A stretch of 64,000 nt of DNA. Origin: an uncultured Chloroflexota bacterium (GTDB lineage Bacteria; Chloroflexota; UBA11872). Shown piece after piece: positions 1 to 8,263 of the stretch. Both the position numbers and the translations under genes were made by a program. The stretch lies in assembly GCA_958296175.1 (NCBI GenBank), contig OY282448.1:2086612-2150611 (forward strand), given 5' to 3'. The stretch's first letter is position 1. Each line of letters begins with the position of its first letter. The notes below the pieces were generated by a model. The model did not search any database. It was not told where the DNA came from and saw only the letters and a list, made by a program, of their open reading frames with translations.

Positions 1-291
1 CATTTCGGGGTCGAGTTGGAAGTGGATGGCGGGAACGCGGTACATGTGGATGAGGGCGGAGAGTTCGCGGCGGACGTAAGGGGCGGCGCGTTGCAGGGCG
101 TGCACGGACTGGTGCGCGTTGGCCGTATCGCCCAGCGGGGTGACGAAGACCACCGCGCGCTGTAAATCCGGCGAGACCGAGGTGCGGCGCACCGTCACCA
201 GGCCGATCTCGGGGTCGGACAGACGGCCGATGAGTTCGCTGATGTCGCGCGTGATTTGAGCTTCGATGCGCTGCGCGCGGCGCGAGCTGAT
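1..291 (-). CDS. rbfA: Ribosome-binding factor A, 3' part outside window
   Basis: RbfA is a small KH-like protein that binds the 30S subunit and helps 16S rRNA 5'-end maturation. The visible 97 codons begin ISSRRAQRIEAQITRDISEL and continue through DPEIGLVTVRRTSVSPDLQ and the HALQRAAPYVRRELS helix to IHMYRVPAIHFQLDPEM, all typical of the family. The gene follows infB by 16 nt. No ATG, GTG or TTG exists in frame before the conserved start; GGGAGG lies 7 nt before an ATC codon at 291-289, which I take as the initiation codon. The C-terminus lies beyond base 1. Identity is secure; the ATC start is inferred. Confidence 0.9.
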   Translation of the reverse strand, partial: MSSRRAQRIEAQITRDISELIGRLSDPEIGLVTVRRTSVSPDLQRAVVFVTPLGDTANAHQSVHALQRAAPYVRRELSALIHMYRVPAIHFQLDPEM

Positions 292-307
292 GGCGGCGCC
301 TCCCGGC

Positions 308-2200
308 CTAGGGCAGGCGTTCTTCGGTGTGGTGGGCCTCGACGACGTCGGCGAGTTGGATGCGCGTGCCGGTTTCGATGGCCAGCCCGCAGTCGAAGCC
401 CTCGCGCACCGAGTCCACCTCGCTGGTGAAGCGGCGCACGGTGAGGATGCGGCCGGCGCCAATTTCCTCGCCGCCGCGCAGGATGCGCACGGCCGCGCCT
501 TTGTACACCTGGCCAGACAGCACCATGCCGCCCACGATCTGGCGCGCGCGCTCGGCGCGGAACTCGCCGCGGATTTCGAGGCGCCCGTCCACCACTTCCA
601 CTTCTTCGGGCTTGATCACGCCCTTGAGCGCTGCGTCCACGTCGTCGATCAGCTCGTAGATCGTGCGGTAGGTGCGCACGTCCACGTTCTGCCGGTCGGA
701 CTCGGTGGCCGCGGTGGCGTCCACGCGCACGTTGAAGGCCACCACCAGACCTTTGGCGGCGGCGGCAAGGTTGACGTCGGACTCCGTGACCGACCCCACG
801 CCTTCGTAGATCACCATGGCGCGGGCGCGTTCGTCGCCCAACTGGTCGATGGAGGTGACCACGGCGTCCACGGCGCCGGCCGTGTCGGCTTTCACCACCA
901 GGTTGATCTGTTGCAGGCGGCCGGCGGTCATCTGGGCGGCCAGGGATTCGAGGCTGAGGCGCATGGCCTGGTCGCCGCCGCCGCGCGCGGCCGTGCGGTC
1001 CTGGCGCCGCCGCGCCTTGCGCGTGCGAGGCACGGCGCGCAGGGAATCGCCCACGACGGGCATGGAATCCAGCCCCATGACCTCTACCGGCGTGGAGGGG
1101 CCGGCCGAGGTGAGCCGTGCGCCGCTGTCGTCCATCAGCGCGCGCACGCGGCCGTTGATCGCGCCGGTGGTGATGGTGTCCCCAACGGCCAGCGCGCCGC
1201 GCTGCACCAGCACGGTGGCCAGGGGTCCCTGGCTGCGGTCGAGCCGCGTCTCGATGACCGTGCCTTCCGCCGGCCCGTCCGCCGCCGCGTGCAGTTCTTC
1301 CAGCTCGGCGGTCAGGTTGATGTATTCCAGCAGGTCGTCGACGCCCTCGCCGTTGAGCGCGGACAGGGGCACGGCCACCACGTCGCCGCCGAAGTCTTCC
1401 ACCACCACCTCGTGCTCGGTCAGCTGTTGCAGCACGCGGCTGGGGTTGGCCGCCGGCAGATCGATCTTGTTGACGGCCACGATGAGAGGCACGCCGGCGG
1501 CCTTGGCGTGGCCGATGGCTTCCACCGTCTGCGGCATCACGCCGTCGTCGGCGGCCACCACGACCACGGCGATGTCCGTCACCCCCGCGCCGCGCGCGCG
1601 CATGGCGGTGAAGGCTTCGTGGCCTGGCGTGTCGATGAACGTGATGGAGGCGCCGTCCAGGGCAACCTGATAGGCGCCGATGTGCTGCGTGATGCCGCCG
1701 TATTCGCTGTCGACGACGTTGGTCTGGCGGATGGTGTCCAGCAGGGTGGTCTTGCCGTGGTCGACGTGGCCCATGACGGTCACCACCGGGGCGCGCGGCT
1801 CGCCGGCGGGCGGCGCGGCAGCGTCGGCCTGGGCGGCCGTGGGTTCGGAAGCTTGCGGAGGCGCCGTCGGCGCGGCCGCTTCCTCGGGCGCGTCGACGAT
1901 GGCAACGCCCAGGTTCTGCATGACCGCGCGCGCCGTGTCGCGGTCGATGGCGGCGTTGATGGTGGTCAGCACGCCGCGGTTGAGCAGCTCCATGATGATG
2001 TCGGTGGGCGGAACCGCGGCGCGTTCGGCAATCTCGCCGATGGAGGCCGAGGCTGGCATGGGAACTTCGCGCAGCTTGACGACCGGCGGCGGCGGGGGGG
2101 CCTCGGTGCGCTCCGCGGCTGCGGGCGCGGCGCGCTGCGGCCGGCGGCGGGCATGCGGCCGCGGCGGCGGCCGGCGGCGCGTGCGGCGGCGACGCGCCAC
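308..2200 (-). CDS. infB: Translation initiation factor IF-2
   Basis: IF-2 is the GTPase that delivers initiator tRNA to the 30S subunit and promotes 50S joining. The 630-residue protein has a short Arg/Pro-rich N-terminus, an IF2_N domain (about 45-100: [20 protein letters not shown]), then the G domain with G1 GHVDHGKT near residue 144, DTPGHEAF (G3) and NKIDLP (G4), followed by domain II, the IF-2-specific domain and C-terminal domain IV ([17 protein letters not shown]). The start is GTG at 2200, one base after the ylxR stop, consistent with translational coupling. It is shorter than the E. coli protein because the N-terminal extension is reduced. Confidence 0.97.
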   Translation of the reverse strand: MARRRRTRRRPPPRPHARRRPQRAAPAAAERTEAPPPPPVVKLREVPMPASASIGEIAERAAVPPTDIIMELLNRGVLTTINAAIDRDTARAVMQNLGVAIVDAPEEAAAPTAPPQASEPTAAQADAAAPPAGEPRAPVVTVMGHVDHGKTTLLDTIRQTNVVDSEYGGITQHIGAYQVALDGASITFIDTPGHEAFTAMRARGAGVTDIAVVVVAADDGVMPQTVEAIGHAKAAGVPLIVAVNKIDLPAANPSRVLQQLTEHEVVVEDFGGDVVAVPLSALNGEGVDDLLEYINLTAELEELHAAADGPAEGTVIETRLDRSQGPLATVLVQRGALAVGDTITTGAINGRVRALMDDSGARLTSAGPSTPVEVMGLDSMPVVGDSLRAVPRTRKARRRQDRTAARGGGDQAMRLSLESLAAQMTAGRLQQINLVVKADTAGAVDAVVTSIDQLGDERARAMVIYEGVGSVTESDVNLAAAAKGLVVAFNVRVDATAATESDRQNVDVRTYRTIYELIDDVDAALKGVIKPEEVEVVDGRLEIRGEFRAERARQIVGGMVLSGQVYKGAAVRILRGGEEIGAGRILTVRRFTSEVDSVREGFDCGLAIETGTRIQLADVVEAHHTEERLP

Positions 2201-2201
2201 C

Positions 2202-2501
2202 TTAGGCCACGCCCTCGGGCGCGCTCAGGCGGCGCATGCGCTCGTGGTGGACTTGGGCAATCAATTCAGCGGCCGCAGCGGCATCAATGGAAACGGACAG
2301 ACGCTTGCTTAGCATGCCTGTTGTGAGCGCTTTCTGCACGCAGTCGTCGTCCAGCGTGAGATACGCCCCGCGTCCGTCGCGCCGTCCGCTGGGGTCGCAG
2401 CACAGTTCGCCGTCGGGCGTGCGCACGATGCGGATGAGCTCGCGCTTGGGGCGCTTGGCGCGCGTGACGATGCAGGTGCGGATGGGCTGGTGTCGAGGGA
2501 T
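2202..2501 (-). CDS. ylxR: YlxR family (DUF448) RNA-binding protein
   Basis: YlxR is a small nucleic-acid-associated protein nearly always encoded between nusA and infB. The 99-residue product carries the family core [19 protein letters not shown] followed by [13 protein letters not shown] and a C-terminal helix region. The usual RTCxxCR motif appears here as RTCIVTR, so the second cysteine is absent. The conserved N-terminus needs a start near residue 1 at 2501, where the codon is ATC; GGAGG sits 6 nt upstream and overlaps the nusA stop region. The only later canonical start (GTG at 2426) would delete the RTC motif. Identity is clear; the ATC initiation is an inference from frame and Shine-Dalgarno. 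Confidence 0.88.
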   Translation of the reverse strand: MPRHQPIRTCIVTRAKRPKRELIRIVRTPDGELCCDPSGRRDGRGAYLTLDDDCVQKALTTGMLSKRLSVSIDAAAAAELIAQVHHERMRRLSAPEGVA

Positions 2502-2503
2502 GA

Positions 2504-3664
2504 CTAGCCTCCAACCCCGGCCGCGCCGTGGTCGGGGGCGGCGCTGGGGGCGGCCTCGTCCGCCGCCGCGGCGGCCACACCGTCGGGCTCCGCCGCGCCG
2601 TCGGGCTCCGCCACGCCCACGGCCTCCGACGGTTCCGCCGCGTCGCGAATGTTGATCTTGAACCCGGTCAGCCGCGCGGCCAGGCGCGAGTTTTGCCCTT
2701 CGCGCCCAATGGCCAGCGAGACCATGTCGGTGGGCACGAAGACGTCAGCCACGCGCTGCACCAGGTCGACGTGCACGCTGTGCACCCGCGCGGGACTCAG
2801 CGCGTTGGACACGTAGACCCCCGGGTCGTCGTTGTGCAGGATGATTTCGACCTTTTCCTGGCCCAGCTCGCGCAGCACGTTCTGGATGCGCGTGCCGCGC
2901 ATGCCAACCGCCGAGCCAACGGGGTCGAGGCCCTCGTGCCGCGAGCGCACCGCCACCTTGGTGCGAACGCCCGGTTCGCGCACGATGTCGATGATTTCGA
3001 CTAGGCGGTTCTGAATTTCCGGCACCTCGCGCTCGAAGAGGCGGCGCACGAAGTTCCGATGCGCACGCGAGACGCGCAGTTGCGCGCCGCGGCCGCCTTC
3101 GGACACTTCCAGCAGCAGCACGCGCATGCGCTGGCCGGAGCGGTAGAACTCGCCCTGCACCTGGTCGCCTGACAGCATGACGCCCTCGCCGCGGCCCAAG
3201 TCAACGAAGACGCCGCGGGTTTCCACGCGCGTGACGCGCCCCACCAGCAGCTGACCCTGGTGCTCGATGAAATGGGCGTAGATTTCCTGCCGTTCGGCGT
3301 CGCGCAGGGCCTGCTGCATGGTCTGGCGGGCCCGCTGCGCGGCGATGCGCCCAAAGTTGGGCGGGGTCACGTCGATCTGAAAATCCTCGTCGAGCGCCAC
3401 GGTGTCGTCGTATTCGCGCGCCTCGTCCAGCGAGATTTCGTGCAGCTCGTCAGTCACCTCGCCGACGACCTTCATGTTGGCGTAGACCGTCGGAGCGCCG
3501 CTGGCGGGGTCGATCTCGACCTCCACGTCCTCGAACTCGTAGGAGGGGTTGTGGTCCAGAAAGGCGAGCGCGGTGGCCGTACGCAGCGCATCCATCACCG
3601 ACTCGATGTGGATGCCCTTCTCGTCGGCAATCTGTTGCAGCGCCAGCATGAAGTCGCTGCGCAT
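2504..3664 (-). CDS. nusA: Transcription termination/antitermination factor NusA
   Basis: NusA binds RNA polymerase and nascent RNA, modulating pausing, termination and antitermination. The 386-residue protein starts MRSDFMLALQQIADEKGI, contains the N-terminal polymerase-binding domain, an S1 domain (about 130-200, GRVTRVETRGVFVDLG) and two KH domains (VGMRGTRIQNVLRELGQEK; SLAIGREGQNSRLAARLTG), then an acidic Ala/Pro-rich tail instead of long acidic repeats. ATG at 3664 is chosen because GGAGG lies 7 nt upstream. It is the first gene of the nusA-ylxR-infB-rbfA operon. No rimP precedes it, which departs from the common order. Confidence 0.96.
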   Translation of the reverse strand: MRSDFMLALQQIADEKGIHIESVMDALRTATALAFLDHNPSYEFEDVEVEIDPASGAPTVYANMKVVGEVTDELHEISLDEAREYDDTVALDEDFQIDVTPPNFGRIAAQRARQTMQQALRDAERQEIYAHFIEHQGQLLVGRVTRVETRGVFVDLGRGEGVMLSGDQVQGEFYRSGQRMRVLLLEVSEGGRGAQLRVSRAHRNFVRRLFEREVPEIQNRLVEIIDIVREPGVRTKVAVRSRHEGLDPVGSAVGMRGTRIQNVLRELGQEKVEIILHNDDPGVYVSNALSPARVHSVHVDLVQRVADVFVPTDMVSLAIGREGQNSRLAARLTGFKINIRDAAEPSEAVGVAEPDGAAEPDGVAAAAADEAAPSAAPDHGAAGVGG

Positions 3665-4037
3665 CAGGTCGCCTCCTTGGGACGTTGCGGCCGTTTCCCT
3701 CCCCGCGGACGACACGCATGGGCGATCGCCCAGCCGTTCCGACATCGCGTGGCTGCCCAAGCTTAGCACTGTGCGCCGCGCACTGGGCGCTCTTGCTGCG
3801 GAATGGTTTTTGCTGCTACAAAGCCAAGGGACAGGCCGGTTGTGTCGGAGCAAAACCCGTGCGCGCCGTTTTGCGCTCGAAGGCGGCCGTGCGCCAGGAC
3901 GCGCCAGCGGCCGCCGGCCAAGCGCACAGCCGCCGCTGCTGACGGCCCGGCCGCCTGGGCTGCCCCGCCCCGGCTCCCGCCGACGACGGCCCTCCGCCGC
4001 GTTGGCCGTCCAGGCGGCCAACGCGGCCGCCTGGGGG
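3665..4037. other. Intergenic region upstream of nusA
   Basis: This 373-bp gap separates nusA from the ABC ATPase gene, both on the minus strand. It is very GC-rich with a short AT-richer patch near 3755-3830 that probably holds the nusA operon promoter. I cannot name -35/-10 boxes with confidence. No rimP-like product is encoded in any frame. Confidence 0.5.
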
Positions 4038-5219
4038 TCAGACCAGCCGCGACTCGTCGCTGTCGAAGACGTACGCGTGCTCGACCGGCACTTTGGCGTA
4101 GGCCGTCGTGTTGCGGTCCCACTCCTCGTTCAGCGGGCGCTTGGCAATCACGCGCGTGCCGGCCAGGTCGAAGGTGACTTCCTTGCGCTGCTCGGAGAAG
4201 TGGCTCTCGACCCAGTAGACCTCCACCGGCGTCGAGCCTTCCGTCGGATGATGCGAGATTTCGACCGATTCGGGACGGATGCCCAGGTGCACGTCGCTGC
4301 CGGCGCGCACGCCCAGCGCGTCGTTGCGCAGGTCGACGAAGTGCCCGTCCACGCGCACGCCGCCGTTGTCGGCCGTGCCGGGGATGAGGTTCATGGGCGG
4401 CATCCCCACGAATCCGGCCACGAACATGTTGCTGGGGTTGTCGTAGATCTCGCGGTAGGCGCCCAGCTGCTGGATGCGGCCGGCCTGCATCACGGCGATG
4501 CGGTCGCCCATGGCCTGCGCTTCCGTCTGGTCGTGGGTCACGTACACCGTGGTGATGTTGAACCGCCGCAGCAGCCGCTTGATCTCCACGCGCGTGCGCG
4601 TGCGCAGCTTGGCGTCCAGGTTCGACAGGGGCTCGTCGAAGAGGAACACGGTGGGGTCGCGCACGATGCAGCGCGCAATGGCCACGCGCTGCTGCTGGCC
4701 GCCGGACAGGGCCTTGGGCCGCCGCTCCAGCAGCTGGTCGAAGCCCACGCCCATGATCTTGGAGACGACCTCGACCCGTTCGTCCACCTCTTCCTCGCGC
4801 TTGTGCATCTTGAAGAAGAAGCCCAGGTTCTTCTTGCTGTGCATGTGCGGGTAGAGCGCGTAGTTCTGGAAGACGATGCCCACGCGCCGATCCTTGGCGT
4901 TGAGCTCGGTCCATTCCTCCTCGCCGTAGCGGATGGTGCCGCTGTTGGGCGTTTCCAGCATGATGAGGCCGGCAATGACGCGCAGCATGGTGGACTTGCC
5001 GCAGCCGGAGGGGCCCAGGATGGCGATGGACTCGCCGTCGTGAATGTCCAGGCTCACGCCGTCAATCGCCCACACGGCGCCGTCGCGGTAGTTGGCCTGC
5101 CCCACCAGGTCGGACTGTTCGTCTTCCGGCACGCCGCCCGTCTGCCCGAAAATCACCGCGGCGGGGTCTTTTTCTTCCTTGAAGACCACCTGCGCGTCGC
5201 GGATGTGTACGTCAGCCAT
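4038..5219 (-). CDS. Sugar-type ABC transporter ATP-binding protein (MalK/UgpC-like)
   Basis: This is the ATPase subunit of a CUT1-type importer; it would energise uptake of an unidentified carbohydrate. The 393-residue protein has Walker A GPSGCGKST at 69-77, Q-loop NYALYPHM, signature LSGGQ at 171-175, Walker B VFLFDEP at 191-197, and an extended C-terminal TOBE/MalK-type domain. An unusual stretch of roughly 30 residues (about 14-50, rich in Glu/Gln/Asp) lies between the first strand and the aromatic A-loop region, longer than in typical family members. The gene follows a DUF624-like membrane gene by 41 bp. Binding protein and permeases are not in the window, so the ATPase may be shared by several transporters. 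Confidence 0.9.
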   Translation of the reverse strand: MADVHIRDAQVVFKEEKDPAAVIFGQTGGVPEDEQSDLVGQANYRDGAVWAIDGVSLDIHDGESIAILGPSGCGKSTMLRVIAGLIMLETPNSGTIRYGEEEWTELNAKDRRVGIVFQNYALYPHMHSKKNLGFFFKMHKREEEVDERVEVVSKIMGVGFDQLLERRPKALSGGQQQRVAIARCIVRDPTVFLFDEPLSNLDAKLRTRTRVEIKRLLRRFNITTVYVTHDQTEAQAMGDRIAVMQAGRIQQLGAYREIYDNPSNMFVAGFVGMPPMNLIPGTADNGGVRVDGHFVDLRNDALGVRAGSDVHLGIRPESVEISHHPTEGSTPVEVYWVESHFSEQRKEVTFDLAGTRVIAKRPLNEEWDRNTTAYAKVPVEHAYVFDSDESRLV

Positions 5220-5260
5220 CTAATGTCCTCCCAGCCACTACGGCGCGGCCCCGCGGGCCG

Positions 5261-6007
5261 TCACGCCTCCGAGTCGAACAGCTCGAACCCAAACGTCCGG
5301 AGCCTGTCTTCGGTCATGCGGGTTGCTGTCAAGGCCATGGTAATGGCCGTCAGGAACACGCACGGAAACAGCAGCAGGACGCTCAGCGTCAGGATCACGG
5401 CGGTCAACAGGAAAAAGGCAATCGACGTGCCGGGCGCGCTGAGCGCCATGACCGCGGCGTTGCGAAACACCTGGAAGAGCGACATGTCGAACCGCACCGC
5501 CAGCGGAAAAATGTAGGCCTGCGCCGCCACCCAGAGCACCACGAAGTACAGCGACAGGAAGCCCAGCGCCTGAATCACGATCTGCCCCGTGCCGGTGTAG
5601 AAGAAGAACCCCACGATCAGCCCGTAGAGCAAGAACAGGTCGATCACCAGCAGAATCCAGGAGCGCCAAAAGCCCGTGCGGAACCCGACCCAGAAGTCGC
5701 GCGGCGCCACGTCCTCCTTGTTGCAGTAGCGCTGCGCCACCCAGAACAGCCCCGCCGTGCCCGGCCCGGCCAGCAGGCTGGCCGTGACCGTTGCGCCCAC
5801 GATGAAGACGAAGTATTGCAGGCCGGTGAGCGCGCCCTCCGTTTGCAGCACGGCCTGCTGCAGCGCGTTCGAGGCAGGCAGGCCAACCAGCGGCACGAAA
5901 GGCAGCACTGTCAAGAACCAGAGCAGATTGCCGTGCACCGCCAGCGCGCGCAGGTCGTAATACACCTGCGCAAACGCCCACCACGCATGTCGAAAAACGT
6001 CAGTCAC
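5261..6007 (-). CDS. YesL-like (DUF624) membrane protein
   Basis: The 248-residue product is an integral membrane protein with about five or six hydrophobic segments (for example LLWFLTVLPFVPLVG and FFLLTAVILTLSVLLLF). The overall layout resembles the YesL/DUF624 family, which often accompanies carbohydrate ABC importers; its biochemical role is unknown. Translation probably starts at GTG (6007). It precedes the ABC ATPase gene by 41 bp and likely shares its transcript. The assignment rests on topology and context, so a generic membrane protein cannot be excluded. Confidence 0.7.
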   Translation of the reverse strand: MTDVFRHAWWAFAQVYYDLRALAVHGNLLWFLTVLPFVPLVGLPASNALQQAVLQTEGALTGLQYFVFIVGATVTASLLAGPGTAGLFWVAQRYCNKEDVAPRDFWVGFRTGFWRSWILLVIDLFLLYGLIVGFFFYTGTGQIVIQALGFLSLYFVVLWVAAQAYIFPLAVRFDMSLFQVFRNAAVMALSAPGTSIAFFLLTAVILTLSVLLLFPCVFLTAITMALTATRMTEDRLRTFGFELFDSEA

Positions 6008-6397
6008 GCCGCCTCATCGACAGAATCGGCCAGCAGCCAGGCGAACTCCGCTCCATGGTAGCCGAGCGCCGCGCGTCCTTCGCCCCGCCCCGCGGCGACC
6101 TTGGCGGAACCCCGTCACGCCGGCGCGAAGACCGCCCCCCGCGTCGATACGGGACCGCAATCCAGAAGGTCGGAAGGTGTGCGTGCGCGGGAACCGGTCC
6201 GTCGACACCGGCCCCCTCGCCAGGGAGTCATGCAAAGGCCTCCCCGTGGGTAAGGGGCCGCGCGGCCTCGGCGACTTCCGCCTCCTCTCGCTCCCAGGGT
6301 TTCCCCGTGGGAAAGAGGCCGCGCGGCGCTCGTCGGCTATAGTGCCCGCCAAGGCAGCCCGCCCAATTCCCCTCGGTCGACGCGCCCGGAGGCCGCC
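6008..6397. repeat. Intergenic region with imperfect direct repeats
   Basis: This 390-bp divergent intergenic region separates the minus-strand transporter genes from moxR. It contains two imperfect copies of a unit with CCCCGTGGG followed by GGCCGCGCGGC (about 6244-6270 and 6303-6333). Promoters for both directions should lie here, but I cannot identify clear boxes. Confidence 0.45.
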
Positions 6398-7345
<948 letters not shown>

Positions 7346-7348
7346 CCG

Positions 7349-7966
7349 ATGCTGGAGAGCCCGCAGGAACTGGCGCTGGCCATCCGCCGTATCGACGCGT
7401 GGGGCTGGTGCGGCGCGGCCGCCACCGAGGTCGGCCTGGTGGCCGCCACCATCGCGCACGACACCGAACCCGCCTGCCTGGACGCCCTGCGCGCCTCGTC
7501 CACGGCCGCGCGCAACCGCGCCCGCGGCGCGCAGCGCCTGCACCGCCGCCGCCTGGCCGACGCGCAGGTCGCCGCCGCCGGCCGCAGCGCCTACCAGATT
7601 GCCGGCAACGGCCTGGAACAGCTCTGGGAATACCTGGTCACCGGCCGCCAGCGCCTGGACGCGCCCCTGGACACGCGCGCCGGCACCAAGTTTCAACAAC
7701 GCGCCTGGAACGTGCTGCGGCGCATTCCGTTCAGCGAAACCCGCACCTACGCCTGGCTGGCCAACGAGCTGCGCCAGCCCGCCGCCGCCCGCGCCGTGGG
7801 CACCGCCGTGGGCGCCAACGCCGCCCTGGTCTTCATCCCCTGCCACCGCATCGTCGGCGTCCGCGGCCTGGGCGGCTACTCCCGCGGCCGCGACACCAAA
7901 CGCCGCCTCCTCGACCACGAACGCTCCTGGCCCAGCATGCCCCCCCTATTTTCAGATTCCAGCTAA
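7349..7966 (+). CDS. ogt: Methylated-DNA--protein-cysteine methyltransferase (Ogt type)
   Basis: Ogt/MGMT proteins repair O6-alkylguanine by irreversible transfer of the alkyl group to an active-site cysteine. The 205-residue protein has the DNA-binding helix (FQQRAWNVLRRIPFSETRTY), the active site PCHRIVG with Cys165, and the distal GGYSRGRDTKRRLLDHE segment. The N-terminal 90 residues are helical and not recognisably similar to the usual N-terminal domain, with an ARNRARGAQRLHRRRLA basic patch. ATG at 7349 lies 3 bp after the moxR stop, so the two are probably co-transcribed. Catalytic motifs are intact. Confidence 0.88.
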   Translation: MLESPQELALAIRRIDAWGWCGAAATEVGLVAATIAHDTEPACLDALRASSTAARNRARGAQRLHRRRLADAQVAAAGRSAYQIAGNGLEQLWEYLVTGRQRLDAPLDTRAGTKFQQRAWNVLRRIPFSETRTYAWLANELRQPAAARAVGTAVGANAALVFIPCHRIVGVRGLGGYSRGRDTKRRLLDHERSWPSMPPLFSDSS

Positions 7967-7976
7967 GGCCGACCGC

Positions 7977-8046
7977 GGATTGTGGATTGCTGATTGTGAA
8001 TTGCTGATTGTGAATTGCTGATTGTGAATTGCGGATTGCGGATTGC
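7977..8046. repeat. Heptanucleotide tandem array (10 units)
   Basis: Ten consecutive 7-bp units of the type GGATTGT, TGATTGT, GAATTGC and GGATTGC sit in exact register just after the ogt stop. On the other strand these read ACAATCC-type units, the same family as the larger array at 43123-43297. No coding capacity is expected. Confidence 0.85.
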
Positions 8047-8089
8047 GGAGCGAACGGCGGCGGCCGCTGACCACCGACCCTTTTCTTTT

Positions 8090-8130
8090 CCCTCTCCCGC
8101 GAAGTGGGAGAGGGTTAGGGTGAGGGTCTT
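8090..8130. repeat. Palindromic dispersed element (CCCTCTCCC/GGGAGAGGG)
   Basis: CCCTCTCCC (8090-8098), a 7-nt spacer GCGAAGT and GGGAGAGGG (8106-8114) form a perfect 9-bp hairpin, followed by TTAGGGTGAGGGTCTTCG. About 40 bp recur almost unchanged at 20052-20092. It lies downstream of ogt and could act as a transcription barrier, though no U-tract follows. Confidence 0.8.
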
Positions 8131-8263
8131 CGTTCCCACCCGCTGAACGAGCACCTGTCCTTCCCGCCCTCGGTACCATGAGCGTCCCCCTCGCGGCGCG
8201 TGCAGCCGCGGGCCTTCCAGAAACCCGAAGGACGCCGCGCTGACCAAGCTCCAAACCTTCCTG

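Noticed and set aside
266..2326. Long plus-strand open frame (686 codons) across infB
   Set aside because: It is antisense to the clearly identified IF-2 gene, is His/Gly/Arg-rich as expected of a GC-rich shadow, and has no family motif.
8106..8130. Telomere-like TTAGGG sequence
   Set aside because: Only one or two hexamers occur, always as part of the palindromic element; it is not a terminal repeat.
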